From AC-37 sp036389835 (GTDB lineage Bacteria; Actinomycetota; Thermoleophilia; Solirubrobacterales; Thermoleophilaceae), in NCBI GenBank assembly GCA_036389835.1, contig DASVWC010000004.1:44431-108430 (forward strand): a DNA stretch of 64,000 nt, written 5' to 3'. The stretch's first letter is position 1. Each line of letters starts with the position of its first letter. Under the pieces are notes generated by a model. The model made no database searches. It was not told the origin of the DNA and saw only the letters and a program-made list of their open reading frames with translations. Shown in pieces: positions 41,756 through 51,700 of this stretch. The position numbers and the translations under genes were made by a program.

Positions 41756-41761
41756 CGGCGC

Positions 41762-42367
41762 CTGCCCACGCTCACGCTCAACTGGGATCCGGACCCCTTC
41801 ACAGCGGACGACAACTTCCCGTGGACGCTGACCGCACCGGGGGGCGGCGGCCCGGTCGCGGCCAACTGGATTCCGTGGATCGAGTGGCTCGACCCGCCCC
41901 AGGCCTTCCAGCTCTCGGACGACTCCGGGCTCTACGTCATCCACAACCCGGCCGGGATCCCGGTCTACGCCGGTAAGGCGACGAACATCCAGACCCGCTT
42001 CTGGGCGCGCGCCGCCGCCCTGCACGAGCTGGGGCTGGACATGAACGCCCTGGCCGGGCAGGTCGTTCGGATCTGCAGCGTCACCGTCGTACCGGGGGGC
42101 TACTTCCGCCCCGTCAGCCTCGCCGAGCAGTGGCTGATCCGCTTCCTCTTCGTGCGCGACTTCAGCCTGCCCGCCCACCACCTCGTGAACGTCGCCCGCA
42201 CGAACACCTTCCCGGCCCCCGTCGGCGGCCTCTCGATCCGCTACGACCCCACCCAGGCCCCCGCCTGGCTGAGCGACCCCTGGGCCCAGGGCAGGGCGGG
42301 CTGGACGAACCCGAACGCGCACACGGCGGGCTACGACTACGTCGCCGGCGCCCAGGTCCTGCCCTGA
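41762..42367 (+). CDS. GIY-YIG-domain protein, first gene of the giant operon
   Basis: About 201 residues. SGLYVIHNPAGIPVYAGKAT followed by NIQTRFWAR matches the GIY-YIG nuclease core (GLY, YAG, conserved Arg), and AEQWLIRFL with LVNVART supplies the later Glu and Asn. A nuclease activity is possible but not proven. The N-terminus (TLNWDPDPFTADDNFPWTL) is unique. The first ATG (42041) lies after the GIY-YIG motifs; an in-frame stop at 41750-41752 limits upstream extension, so translation probably begins at CTG 41762 on a leaderless message. The next gene follows after 16 bases. Confidence 0.7.
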   Translation: MPTLTLNWDPDPFTADDNFPWTLTAPGGGGPVAANWIPWIEWLDPPQAFQLSDDSGLYVIHNPAGIPVYAGKATNIQTRFWARAAALHELGLDMNALAGQVVRICSVTVVPGGYFRPVSLAEQWLIRFLFVRDFSLPAHHLVNVARTNTFPAPVGGLSIRYDPTQAPAWLSDPWAQGRAGWTNPNAHTAGYDYVAGAQVLP

Positions 42368-42383
42368 CGGATCGCGTGACACC

Positions 42384-45300
42384 ATGAGCGTCACCGTCCA
42401 GCTGCCGCCCGAGGTGGAGTCGGTCGGCCTGCTGACGGGACTGCTCACCGAGAACGGCGGCGGCACGACCTTCCAGCCGGGCTGGTTCGAGAACCCGCTC
42501 GCCGCCGCGCCGACGCCCTCGCTCGCCAACGCCCACCACCGGCTCGGCGCCCTGGTCGAGCTGCTGGAGTCGTCGCTGTCGCCCGCGACGGGGGCCCCGC
42601 CACCGGTGTTCCCCGGCGCGGCCTGGTACGCGATACCCGATCCCAGCACGAACGCGCCGTCGCCGTTCTGCGTGGTCGCGCCCGCGGGCGCCCCGGGCGC
42701 CGGCGAGCTCGGGCTCGGCGCGCTGTACACGACGACCTCCGGGGACGTGACGTTCGAGGTCTTCGCGTACCTGCCGCTCGTCGACTACAGCACGGACGGC
42801 GCCAGCCTCGTGGCGACCAGCGCCCAGCACCCGATGCAGATCGGCGTGCGCGCCCTGGACAGCAAGGGCTTCACGGTCGATGCGGGGCAGCCGGACGCCG
42901 TCACGTTCGACGCGATGGACGTCACCGGCTACCTGTACCTGAACTCGACGGCGTACGAGTCCAAGCCGCTGCCGAAGTTCTTCGAGCTGAAGTTCGAGAA
43001 CCTCGCCGGGACGAACCAGCCGGACACCTACGACACGCTCGCGGCCCTGCTCGACGCGAACGTGGACGCCTGGATCGCCGAGGTGGTGCTCCAGGCGAGC
43101 ACCTGGCTCGGGACGTTCATCGGGGACGCGCCGGTGACCATCCGGGACATCCTCGTCCAGGCCGGCTTCCTGACGGGCGACGGGAAGGGCGCCTACCACC
43201 TCTCGATATCCGCGCTCAAGGGCCAGAGCGCGGAGGACATAGTGCTCGCCTTCGTCTTCGGCGCGCTCCAGTCGCTCTCCGACTCGGACGCCCCGTACGC
43301 GGCCATCGAGCTCCCGAAGGGCGGCCTCTACTTCACCGACCGCTTCAACGCCGACGGCACGATCGACTACGGGATGCGCCTGGTGCTGGACGTGCCGCTC
43401 GTCGAGAGCGTGACCGCCGGCAGTCCCTCCGTGGACCTGAGCCTGGGCAGCTGGCTGACCGGGGAGCAGGGCGACAGCGGCTGGATCCACCGCAGCCTCG
43501 GCACCACGGTCAAGGACGTGCCGGACCCCGGCGTCTCCGTCTACCTGCTGCGCGAGGGCCCCAGTCCGAGCGACGTCGGCTTCGCGCCGGGCTTCGCCCT
43601 GTCGAGCGTGGGAGTCAACGTCAAGGGCGGCGCCAACGCCCCGCTCTTCACCGTGGAGGGGGTCACGCTCGGGGGCTTCGAGGCCCGGGTCTACCTGGAC
43701 GAGCACGCGGACTGGAAGCTCGGCGCGGCCGCGCGGCTCGACGACCTGGGCGTGCCGCTCGGCCCGAAGCTCACCGCGCCGCCGGCCGGCAGCAACTCGA
43801 ACCCGGTCGCCCAGAACCTGCTCGCCTCCGGGTCCCCGTCCAGCTCGAGCACCGGGGGCGACCCCCAGCCGGTCAACCCGACCTTCTCGATGTCGGCCGC
43901 CTGGGTCGAGGGCGGGACGTTCGCCTTCCAGCTCTACGACCAGAGCGGCGGGCCGGCGCCCGAGGTGATGCTGCCGGTGCAGCGCTCGCTCGGCCCGCTG
44001 TCGGTGCAGCGCCTGGGCGTCGGATGGGTGGAGGCGCAGGACGAGCTGTCGCTGCTGGTGGACGGCGGCGTGGTGGTCGGCCAGCTCAACGTGGAGCTCG
44101 TCGGGCTCACGGTGGGGATCCCGGTCACCACGCCCGGCGACCTCTCGAAGTACGACCTCGACCTCGAGGGCTTGGGCATCACCTTCCAGGCGGGCGAGAT
44201 CGACCTGAGCGGCGCCTTCGTCAAGCTCCCGCCCGAGCCGCCGCGGACCTACACGGAGTACGACGGCGAGGTGGTGCTCAGCGCCGGCGCCTTCACGATC
44301 GCCGCGCTCGGCTCCTACGCGCACGTCGGCAACGGCGACGGCTACACGTCGCTGTTCATCTTCGGCGTCCTCGACGCGGACCTCGGCGGGCCGCCGTTCT
44401 TCTACGTCACCGGCGTCGCGGCGGGCTTCGGCTACAACCGCGGGCTGATCCTCCCGGCGCAGGACGCGGTGACCACGTTCCCGCTCGTCGAGGCGGCCAG
44501 CGATCCCGCGACGATCGGGGCGAAGAAGAACCCGGGCGGCGGCTGGCAGATGCCGAGCCCGGCCACGGCGCTCTCGCACATCGACCGGTTCGTGCCGCCC
44601 GAGCGCGGCGAGTACTGGCTCTCGGCCGGCGTGCGCTTCACCTCGTTCGACCTGATCCACTCGACCGCCCTGCTGGTGGTCGAGTTCGGCAACGAGCTCG
44701 AGATCGCGCTGCTGGGCCTGTCGTCGATCGCCCTTCCGCCGGCCGCCGGCCCCGGCGAGCGCTACGCCTACGCGGAGCTCGGCATCGAGATCAAGCTGCT
44801 CCCGGCGGAGGGCGAGTTCAGCGCCACCGCGATCCTGACGCCGAACTCGTTCGTGCTGGACCCCGCCTGCAAGCTGACCGGCGGCTTCGCGTTCTACGTC
44901 TGGTTCGGCGACAACCCGCACGCCGGCGAGTTCGTGCTCACGCTCGGGGGCTACCACCCCGACTTCCACCCCCCGAGCTACTACCCGGCGGTGCCGCGGC
45001 TGGGGTTCGACTGGCCGATGGGCGGCGGCGTCGAGGTCAGCGGCGACGCCTACTTCGCGCTCACCCCGTCGGCGGTCATGGCCGGCGGCGCGCTCCAGGT
45101 GCTGTTCTCGAGCGGCGACCTGCACGCCTGGCTGACGGCGCACATGGACGCGCTGATCGAGTGGGCGCCGCTCCACTACGAGCTCGACATCGGGGTGAGC
45201 ATCGGCGTCTCCTTCAAGCTGAACCTGCTGTTCGTCAGCGTCACGCTGAAGGTCGAGCTGAGCGCCGACCTGACGATCTGGGGCCCGCCCACCGGCGGCC

Positions 45301-46304
45301 GGGTGCACATCGACTGGTACGTGATCTCGTTCACGGTCGGCTTCGGCGCCGGCTCCGAGGGCGCGCCGCCGCCGCTGCCGTGGACGAACGACGCCGGCAC
45401 CGGCTTCGCGCAGACGCTCCTGCCGCACTCCGTGCCCGCACAGCAGCAGGCGCAGCAGCCGAGCCCCGCCGCGGCGCTGGCGGCCGGGGCGCAGCCGGAC
45501 CCGGCGCCGCAGCCCGCCGGCGTGTACACGATCGCGCTCACCTCGGGCCTGGTCACGACCTTCCAGAACGGGGCGGCGACGGTCTGGGTGGTGAGCCCGA
45601 CCGAGCTCGCGTTCTCGGTGGCGACGCAGATGCCCGCGACCGAGATCGACCTGATGGGGCCGAACGACACGGTCGCGACCACGATCGCGGCGCCCAGCCC
45701 CGACCCCGACGGCCAGGCCTACTACGTCGGCATCCGCCCGATGAAGGCGATGGTGCAGGCGTCGAAGCTCCAGGTGACCGTGACCGACGACGAGCACGGC
45801 GACGCCGTCGTCCCGATCGCCACCGACTTCGACTACCGGCCGGCGTTCACCCGCGTCCCGGCCGCCAAATGGGGCGAGCCGCTCGCCGCCGGCAAGGACC
45901 CGGAGATGAACACGCTGCTGCCGGGGCGGCTGATGGGGCTCGACGGCATCGCCCCGAAGCAGCCGACGCTCAGCCCGATCGGGGTCGACGCGCTCGCGAT
46001 GGTGGTCGAGACGACGTTCACCTACGAGGTCGTCGACGACGAGGCGCCGTACACGCCGGAGCACCTCCCGCTGTCGCCCGCGGCGGAGCCGCCGGCGACC
46101 CCGCCCGTCCTGGACCCCGACGCGTTCGAGACGATCGGCGACACGCTCATGGCGGGCGGCGTCGTGACCGCCCGCGGCGAGGTGCTCGCGGCCCTCCGCC
46201 AGTACGGCGTCGACCCGGGCACCGACGGGCCGCTCGAGCTCCTCGCCGGCCAGCCCGGCGCCTACCTGACCGGCAACCCGCTGATGGAGAAGGCGGCGGC
46301 TTGA
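42384..46304 (+). CDS. Giant DUF6603-like protein
   Basis: A 1306-residue protein without signal peptide. It is dominated by beta-strand sequence with alternating hydrophobic residues and many Gly/Pro turns. Segments in the second half (FYVTGVAAGFGYNRGLILPA; YWLSAGVRFTSFDLIHSTAL; LEIALLGLSSIALPP) resemble DUF6603 proteins, large bacterial and fungal proteins of unknown function; this assignment is from memory. The last 330 residues are a separate domain after a Gln/Ala/Pro linker (PAQQQAQQPSPAAALAAG). The stop overlaps the next gene (TTGA). It is second in a start-stop-coupled operon. Confidence 0.75.
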   Translation: MSVTVQLPPEVESVGLLTGLLTENGGGTTFQPGWFENPLAAAPTPSLANAHHRLGALVELLESSLSPATGAPPPVFPGAAWYAIPDPSTNAPSPFCVVAPAGAPGAGELGLGALYTTTSGDVTFEVFAYLPLVDYSTDGASLVATSAQHPMQIGVRALDSKGFTVDAGQPDAVTFDAMDVTGYLYLNSTAYESKPLPKFFELKFENLAGTNQPDTYDTLAALLDANVDAWIAEVVLQASTWLGTFIGDAPVTIRDILVQAGFLTGDGKGAYHLSISALKGQSAEDIVLAFVFGALQSLSDSDAPYAAIELPKGGLYFTDRFNADGTIDYGMRLVLDVPLVESVTAGSPSVDLSLGSWLTGEQGDSGWIHRSLGTTVKDVPDPGVSVYLLREGPSPSDVGFAPGFALSSVGVNVKGGANAPLFTVEGVTLGGFEARVYLDEHADWKLGAAARLDDLGVPLGPKLTAPPAGSNSNPVAQNLLASGSPSSSSTGGDPQPVNPTFSMSAAWVEGGTFAFQLYDQSGGPAPEVMLPVQRSLGPLSVQRLGVGWVEAQDELSLLVDGGVVVGQLNVELVGLTVGIPVTTPGDLSKYDLDLEGLGITFQAGEIDLSGAFVKLPPEPPRTYTEYDGEVVLSAGAFTIAALGSYAHVGNGDGYTSLFIFGVLDADLGGPPFFYVTGVAAGFGYNRGLILPAQDAVTTFPLVEAASDPATIGAKKNPGGGWQMPSPATALSHIDRFVPPERGEYWLSAGVRFTSFDLIHSTALLVVEFGNELEIALLGLSSIALPPAAGPGERYAYAELGIEIKLLPAEGEFSATAILTPNSFVLDPACKLTGGFAFYVWFGDNPHAGEFVLTLGGYHPDFHPPSYYPAVPRLGFDWPMGGGVEVSGDAYFALTPSAVMAGGALQVLFSSGDLHAWLTAHMDALIEWAPLHYELDIGVSIGVSFKLNLLFVSVTLKVELSADLTIWGPPTGGRVHIDWYVISFTVGFGAGSEGAPPPLPWTNDAGTGFAQTLLPHSVPAQQQAQQPSPAAALAAGAQPDPAPQPAGVYTIALTSGLVTTFQNGAATVWVVSPTELAFSVATQMPATEIDLMGPNDTVATTIAAPSPDPDGQAYYVGIRPMKAMVQASKLQVTVTDDEHGDAVVPIATDFDYRPAFTRVPAAKWGEPLAAGKDPEMNTLLPGRLMGLDGIAPKQPTLSPIGVDALAMVVETTFTYEVVDDEAPYTPEHLPLSPAAEPPATPPVLDPDAFETIGDTLMAGGVVTARGEVLAALRQYGVDPGTDGPLELLAGQPGAYLTGNPLMEKAAA

Positions 46305-48778
46305 CTCAGGTCAGCTTCTACGACAGCTGGGTGCCGCCGGTGAAGGACGGCCAGTACACGGTCAGCGTCGGCCAGCAGGTCACCTCCGACGACCCCGCGG
46401 TCCCGGCCAGCCCCCAGGCGAGCAGCTCGCAGACCCTCGTCCTGCGCGGTCCCCGCTTCGCCGTCGATCCCGGTGACGTCCAGCGTGCGTTCCCGGCGTC
46501 CGGCTCGAGCGGCGTGTACGACCCGTACCTGCCGATGCTCATCCTGGGACGCCGGGGGCTGCCGTGGGAGCGCGAGATGAACGTGACCGGGCCGGACCCG
46601 GCCGGTTGCCCCTGGGTCGCGCTGCTGGTGTTCGGCGCCGACGAGCTGCTCGTGCCCGGCGGCGGAAGCCCGCCGCCGCCCGGCAGCCAGCAGTCGCCCA
46701 CGCGCAGCGCCGGGATGCTCCTGAAGGACGCGCTCGACCCGCCCACGGGCACGCTGGCGCCCGACCTCACGCTGGCCCAAGACGAGGACCCGAACGCGAT
46801 CCAGTGCAACGTGATCGAGGTCGGGACGGACCTTTTCGAGGCGCTCGTGCCCGGGGTCCAGGACCTGCCGCTGCTGGCGCACGTCCGCGAGGTCACGACC
46901 GAAGAGAAGGTGTCCTCGGCCGCCGCCCACAGCTGGTTCTCGACGGTGATCGCGAACCGCTTCGCGCTCGCGCCCGCGAAGGACGCGACGACGGGGCGCT
47001 CGAACGTCGCCCACCTGGTCTCGCTCGAGGGCTTCGACACCTATCTCACGGAGCAGGGAGCCTCGATCCCCGGCCAGTACCAGCGCGTGCGCCTGATCTC
47101 GCTCTACGCCTGGGCCTTCACCGCGCTGCCCGATCCGGTCGAGGACTTCCCCACTCTGGCGCTCAACCTGATCTCGCCGGCCAGCGACGGCGGCTCTGAC
47201 CTGCTCATGCGGATCCCGGCGCCCGGCTGGGTGGCGGACGCGCCGCCGGCCCCCGGCCCGGGGCTGACCGCGCTCGTCCGGCTCCAGCAGGGCTACACCG
47301 CGCTGAGCTACTCGGTCCAGAGCGGGGAGCAGACCTTCGCCTGGTACAGGGGGCCGCTCGCCCCGGTGCCGGCCGAGGAGTTCATGGGCAACGCGCCGCC
47401 CGGCACGCCCGACAACCCCGAGGCGCCCATGAGCGCGTCCGAGGCGATGGTGTACGACTCCGTCACCGGGCTGTTCGACGAGTCCTACGCCGTCGCGTTC
47501 CAGACCGGGCGCTCGCTGGCGCTCGCCAGCCTTCCGTTCGCGACCGCCCTGCTCCAGTACCGGCGCGCCGCGCACGGCCTGGTCGACCAGCTCCTGGAGC
47601 TCATGCGCACCCCGGTGGTCGCCTCGAAGCTCCAGGCGGACGGGATCCTCGACGCGAACGGGCAGCTCACTCCGGCGGCGGGGGTCGACGACCTCGCGGC
47701 GCTGCTGGAGGCCGGTGTCACGCCGAACGCGCTGGTCGACGTCCTGGCCACCGAGCTGGCCAACGGCATCGCCCAGCAGATCGGGCTGGCCGGCGGCTTC
47801 AGCGCGGCGGATGCGCAGGCGAAGCCGACCGACCCGGCCACTGCGCCGCCGGCCGTGCCCGCCGACCTGAGCGCGCTGATGCAGGACCCGACCGTCGTGA
47901 ACCTGCTCACCCAGCTGAGCGGGCTGCAGACGGGCGCGCCCGGCTCCGGCGAGTTCGAGGCCTCGATCCTCCCGGACCAGATCGTCGAGTGGCTGGCCCA
48001 GACGGCCCTGCTCGAGGGCGTCCCGTTCTCGAACCTGGTGCCGGACGAGCGGATGCTGCCGGTGGAGTCGGTCCGGTTCTTCTACCTCGACCCGAACTGG
48101 ATCGACGCCCTGATCGACGGGGCGCTCAGCGCGGGCATCCAGTCCAGCCGCGACAGCCTGCTCCACCGGCTCCTGCGCGACCCGCTTCACGACGCGGTGG
48201 ACGCGGCGATCGTGGAGGTGCGCGACAAGCTGCGCGCAGTGCCGCCGAACGAGAACCCGCCGCCGCCGGGGTCGCTGGCGGGCTTCGTGCTGCGCTCCGC
48301 CCTGGTCTCGGGCTGGCCCGGGCTCCAGGTGCGCGCCTACTCGACCGCCGACTCGGCCAAGCCGATGAAGCCGCTCCGGCTGGAGCGGGTGGCGCCGGGC
48401 GTGATGATCGGGATCTACCCCGACGTGCCGGTGCGGCTGGAGCTGAACGAGCCGTCCGAGGGGCTGGTCTTCGGGGTGGAGCCCGAGGGGGTGGCGCTGC
48501 GCTACCTGCCGGGGACCCAGGGCGAGACCGGCGCGAACCTGGGGACGGTCATCGGCGGCGAGGAGGACCCGCTCTGGTTCACCGGGATCGCCGCCTGCCG
48601 GCGCAGCGGGCCGCTCGGCACGGAGGGCCCGCTCCAGATCGGGGGCAACGGCGGCCTGGCGGCCGCGCTCCAGGGCGCGCTGCCCGGGCAGGCGCCGGCG
48701 CTCCGGTCGGCGGCCCTGGCGGTGGAGATGGTGCGGGTGCCCGACCAGATGCTGTTCACACCGGTGGTGGGCCGGTGA
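46301..48778 (+). CDS. Large unrecognised protein of the giant operon
   Basis: An 825-residue protein starting at TTG 46301, overlapping the previous stop. There is no signal peptide or membrane helix. The N-terminal 250 residues look like a compact alpha/beta domain (VSFYDSWVPPVKDGQYTVSV; CPWVALLVFGADELLVPGG), with an Ala/Leu-rich helical middle (LLQYRRAAHGLVDQLLELM) and a C-terminal part containing RFFYLDPNWIDALIDGALS and LRSALVSGWPGLQVRAYS. I recognise no family. The stop overlaps the next gene (GTGA). Confidence 0.8.
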   Translation: MTQVSFYDSWVPPVKDGQYTVSVGQQVTSDDPAVPASPQASSSQTLVLRGPRFAVDPGDVQRAFPASGSSGVYDPYLPMLILGRRGLPWEREMNVTGPDPAGCPWVALLVFGADELLVPGGGSPPPPGSQQSPTRSAGMLLKDALDPPTGTLAPDLTLAQDEDPNAIQCNVIEVGTDLFEALVPGVQDLPLLAHVREVTTEEKVSSAAAHSWFSTVIANRFALAPAKDATTGRSNVAHLVSLEGFDTYLTEQGASIPGQYQRVRLISLYAWAFTALPDPVEDFPTLALNLISPASDGGSDLLMRIPAPGWVADAPPAPGPGLTALVRLQQGYTALSYSVQSGEQTFAWYRGPLAPVPAEEFMGNAPPGTPDNPEAPMSASEAMVYDSVTGLFDESYAVAFQTGRSLALASLPFATALLQYRRAAHGLVDQLLELMRTPVVASKLQADGILDANGQLTPAAGVDDLAALLEAGVTPNALVDVLATELANGIAQQIGLAGGFSAADAQAKPTDPATAPPAVPADLSALMQDPTVVNLLTQLSGLQTGAPGSGEFEASILPDQIVEWLAQTALLEGVPFSNLVPDERMLPVESVRFFYLDPNWIDALIDGALSAGIQSSRDSLLHRLLRDPLHDAVDAAIVEVRDKLRAVPPNENPPPPGSLAGFVLRSALVSGWPGLQVRAYSTADSAKPMKPLRLERVAPGVMIGIYPDVPVRLELNEPSEGLVFGVEPEGVALRYLPGTQGETGANLGTVIGGEEDPLWFTGIAACRRSGPLGTEGPLQIGGNGGLAAALQGALPGQAPALRSAALAVEMVRVPDQMLFTPVVGR

Positions 48779-51700
48779 CGCTGCCGAGCGACGCCTCGAG
48801 TCTGCTCGTCCCCGTGCACCTGGACGTCTGGTGCGTGAACCAGGCCGTCCAGAACGCGGGGGTCGTGATGACCTACCAGGCTCAGTACGAGAACCTCGCG
48901 CAGCTCGAGAGCCCGATCGCGGCCTCCACCGGGGACCTGCCCGACGTCGGGGTGCACCTGCACTGGGCCCTGCCCGACGCGCTCACGCACGGCCGCAAGG
49001 CCGACGCTGCCAGCCCGCTGGCCTTCCCCCTGGTCCCGAACCGCTGGCTCGTGGCCCGCTTCGAGGCGACCCCGAGCGGCCCGCCGAACCAGACGGCCTG
49101 GGTCGTCCAGAGCGACTTCATCGGCACCGGCAGCCAGGGCACGAGCCCGTTCCTGAACCCCTCCGAGCCGAGCACCATGACGGTCGCCGGCACGACCACC
49201 ACCTTCACCATCAACCAGGTCAACCTCGGCACCAGCGAGCCGGCCGGGACCTGGCAGGAGCCCGGGAGTCAGCAGTTCCTGACCGCGACCGGGCCGGCCA
49301 ACGTCTCGTTCGCCGCCTACGCCGGCTTCGTCCGGGACGTCTTCGCGTTCGTCGACGGCACCGTCCCGGCGCAGGGGGCGCACACCTACACGTACATGGT
49401 GGTCGGCTGGTACAGCGACCCGGCCGCGGCGGACCCGCTGCGCGGCCTGAACACGTTCATCCCGGGCGTCTGGAAGGACGAGGCCACGTGGGCCGAGCAG
49501 ACGCCGGCCGAGCGCTTCGAGGCCATCCTCGCCGACGCGCGCTGGGCGGTCGCCGGCGACCCGCCCGCCGCGCCGCCGGCGACCAGCCTCTACCACGCGA
49601 CCGCCGTCGGGGTGCAGTACCCGCCCCCCCAGCAGTCCGCGGCGCCGCCCGTCGGCTCCGAGGACGTGGTCGTCGCTCTCGGCAACACGTCGACCGACGC
49701 GCTGGCGGCGCTGGTCCAGGCGTACGCCCAGCTCCAGGCGAAGGAGGACCCGAAGGACGCGGCCGCCTGGACGGCGGCGGGCAGCGAGCTGGCCGGCCTG
49801 GTCCAGGCCGCGATGTACGACCTGCTGGACGTCTACGGCACGCCCGGCGGGTCCGTCCTCCTCCAGCAGGGCATCGAGGACGCTTGGTTCGGCTCGTCGC
49901 CCGGCGGCACCGCCTGGGACGCCGTGGGCGCGACCCCCCAGGCCGCCGGCGACTCGGAGGCCACGCCGCGGCTCACGCCCGGCCAGTCGGCGGCGCTCGC
50001 GAAGCAGCTCGCGCAGCTGAACTCCGGCCAGCGCACCCTGGACGAGGCCCGGCGCCAGCTCGCCTCGCTCCAGGAGACGCTGTACGGGATGTGGCTCCGC
50101 GTGGGCCGCGCGAACACCTTCGGCTGGGGCCAGGCGCCGACCACGGAGCCGCCCTGGAACGTGCTCCACCCGTTCATGCAGAACACGATCTACCCCGGCC
50201 TGGTCACGGAGGTGACCCAGCAGCTCGGCGCCGTGCGGTCTCAGGCGGAGGCGCTTCCCGACCCGACCGACCCGGCCGAGGCGAACGCCTGGGCCGAGCA
50301 GCACTGGACGTTCCCGTCCGCCGACGGCAAGTCGACCACCACCCTCGCCGGGCTCGGGCTCGCGCTGAAGGCGGGCGCCGACGCGCGCTTCTGGCACCCA
50401 ACCGACCCCGTGGTGATGCTGAGCGGCGCGAACCGCGCGCAGAAGCACGGGGAGGACGGCCTGAACCCGGACGGGACGATGCCCTGCCGCCTGCCGGGCC
50501 AGGCGATCACGGGGGTGCACGTCGGCGGCCAGCCGGACGTGACGGTCGCGGCGCTCCAGGCCAAGGGGCTGGCCGGGAACATCCTGTCCGGCTACACGCA
50601 GGTGCCGTCGGTGCCCGGCCTGGTGGCCGAGGCGTTCGTCGCCGATCCGGCCAACGCGCAGGCGATGGCCACCGCGCTCGGGGCGGACCAGAGCGCTCTC
50701 GAGACCGGCATCGCGGACCTGGTCGGGGGCGCGCCCGAGGCGGGCAGCGGCTGGGACGGCGTGCCGCCCGCGCCGTTCGCCCTGGCCGCCTGGTCGCAGG
50801 CCTGGTCGCCGCTCTACATGGAGTGGGAGGTCACCTACTACCCGACCGGCTCGGGCACCGGCCAGGGGCGCCCGTTCTCGCTCGACGACTGGTCGTTCGA
50901 CGGCCAGGACATGCACTGGCGGGGGACGGGCTTCGAGCTCGACGACGCGCTGACCTACGCCGGCCGGACGCTCCTGACCCCGCACGCGCCGCTCCTCTTC
51001 AAGGACAAGATCGAGGCGTACCTGAAGGCGCACACCACGCTGGACACGGCCCAGATGGAGGAGCTGATCGGGATCGTCGGCGGCTGGGACGTGCTCGCCC
51101 AGACGCTCAGCGGCTTCACCGACCAGCTGATCACGCTGCTTGCGCAGGAGACGTTCCCGCCCACCTCGGCCGCCGGCGGGGATGACATCTCGACGCTGGT
51201 CGGCGAGCAGTACCGCTTCCAGCCGATCACGTCCCGCACGCGCGGGGCGAACGTCAGCACGTTCTACCCGCTGCGCGGGGGGATCCTCCAGATCGACTCG
51301 CTGCGGATCGTCGACGCGTACGGGCAGATGGTGACCCTCGACCAGCAGCACCCCAACACGCCTCAGGGCTTCATCCCGCTGCTGGGCCAGGGCCTGACGC
51401 CGGAGGCGGCGCCGCCGGGCCTTCCCGCCGGCGCAGCCGAGCTGCCGCCCCGCGTCGTGCAGGACACCAGGCTCGACTTCCGCTTCCTGGCCAACGACGG
51501 CAGCGGCCTGGACGTTGCGGTCTCCCCTAACCCCAACCCCGTCTGCGGCTGGCTGCTGCCGAACCACCTCGACGGCGGCGTGGCGGTCTACGACGGCGAC
51601 GGCACGATGCTGGGCGAGCTGATCCCGCTCGAGCAGCCCGACAACTGGCGCCCGCGCCCGGGCGCGCCCGTCCCCACGCCGCCGCCGGCCAGCCCGGCCG

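Noticed and set aside
42162..46064. A 1300-residue minus-strand frame opposite the DUF6603-like gene
   Set aside because: Composition is His/Arg/Gly/Val-rich with no motif, the pattern of antisense translation of high-GC3 coding sequence.
44024..46300. An alternative plus-strand frame within the DUF6603-like gene
   Set aside because: Arg/Gly-rich shadow; it becomes meaningful only at 46301, where the next gene starts.
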